Assembly: GCA_964519385.1 (NCBI GenBank) | Contig: CAZFLR010000027.1 | Span: forward strand, 1 to 31,451 | DNA: 31,451 bases | Direction of reading: 5' to 3' | Source of the DNA: SVFI01 sp964519385 | GTDB lineage: Bacteria; Bacillota; Clostridia; Lachnospirales; Lachnospiraceae | In this document: positions 31,406 through 31,451 of the stretch, piece by piece | Layout: each line of letters begins with the position of its first letter | Position numbering within the stretch: the stretch's first letter is position 1 | The notes under the pieces: model-generated | What the model was told of the DNA's origin: nothing | What the model saw: only the letters and a program-made list of their open reading frames with translations | Databases searched by the model: none | Program-made: the position numbers and the translations under genes

Positions 31406-31451
31406 GTCTAAAGGTGTGTTCGATGTGCGGACACAGAAGCAAATGAGTAAG

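Noticed and set aside
1..31451. CRISPR array, insertion sequence, prophage or toxin-antitoxin genes
   Set aside because: I saw no regularly spaced repeats, transposase, terminal inverted repeats, phage structural genes or recognisable toxin pair anywhere in the window.

Overview
The window looks like chromosomal DNA from an anaerobic, probably spore-forming Clostridium-class Firmicute, most likely a Lachnospiraceae-type gut bacterium. The grounds are AGGAGG-type ribosome binding sites throughout, TTGACA/TATACT-like promoters, U-tailed hairpin terminators, a YtrA-type GntR/ABC operon, a SpoIID-like cell-wall protein, a cre-like catabolite box, and two large proteins that I associate from memory with Lachnospiraceae-restricted families DUF5717 and DUF5716. 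There is no rRNA, CRISPR array, insertion sequence or prophage, and codon use does not shift visibly. The family assignments were made by reading motifs; no database search was run.

Layout. 1-350: 3' end of an aspartate kinase gene and its terminator. 375-1013 (minus): LUD-domain protein. 1168-1530: a strong promoter followed by about 300 nt of structured, non-coding sequence, a candidate non-coding RNA. 1572-3008: membrane-anchored GH3-like protein. 3109-3181: tRNA-Gly(GCC) with its own promoter and terminator. 3347-7815: operon of a LacI-type sensor/GGDEF protein, an MBOAT acyltransferase and an SGNH-like partner, plausibly coupling ligand sensing and c-di-GMP to acetylation of a surface polymer. 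7892-8518 (minus): very small PocR-like chemoreceptor-type protein with a cre-like site in its leader. 8733-12457: operon TraX-like / beta-CASP metallo-beta-lactamase / thyA / folA. 12549-13655 (minus): membrane diguanylate cyclase. 13834-14859: branched-chain aminotransferase. 15025-16903: GntR(YtrA)-ABC ATPase-permease operon under a four-half-site operator. 16969-18231: SpoIID-like/peptidoglycan-binding protein. 18235-18591 (minus): short DtxR-like metalloregulator.

18691-25537 holds the most unusual block. It is a tightly coupled four-gene cluster encoding a 1,183-residue beta-sandwich/helical-repeat protein, a degenerate Hsp70/actin-fold protein, a TPR-like protein and a coiled-coil protein with two membrane segments. 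Downstream come a polar amino-acid ABC importer (25613-27958), a small DUF5684-like membrane protein (minus), a HAD phosphatase, a small two-TM protein (minus), and a membrane-anchored pseudokinase (29866-31356) that has lost both the HRD and DFG aspartates. The right edge carries a promoter for a transcript that leaves the window.

The best candidates for undescribed biology are the four-gene Hsp70-like membrane cluster (possibly linked to the pseudokinase), the unassigned structured RNA at about 1203-1510, and the sensor-GGDEF/O-acyltransferase operon.
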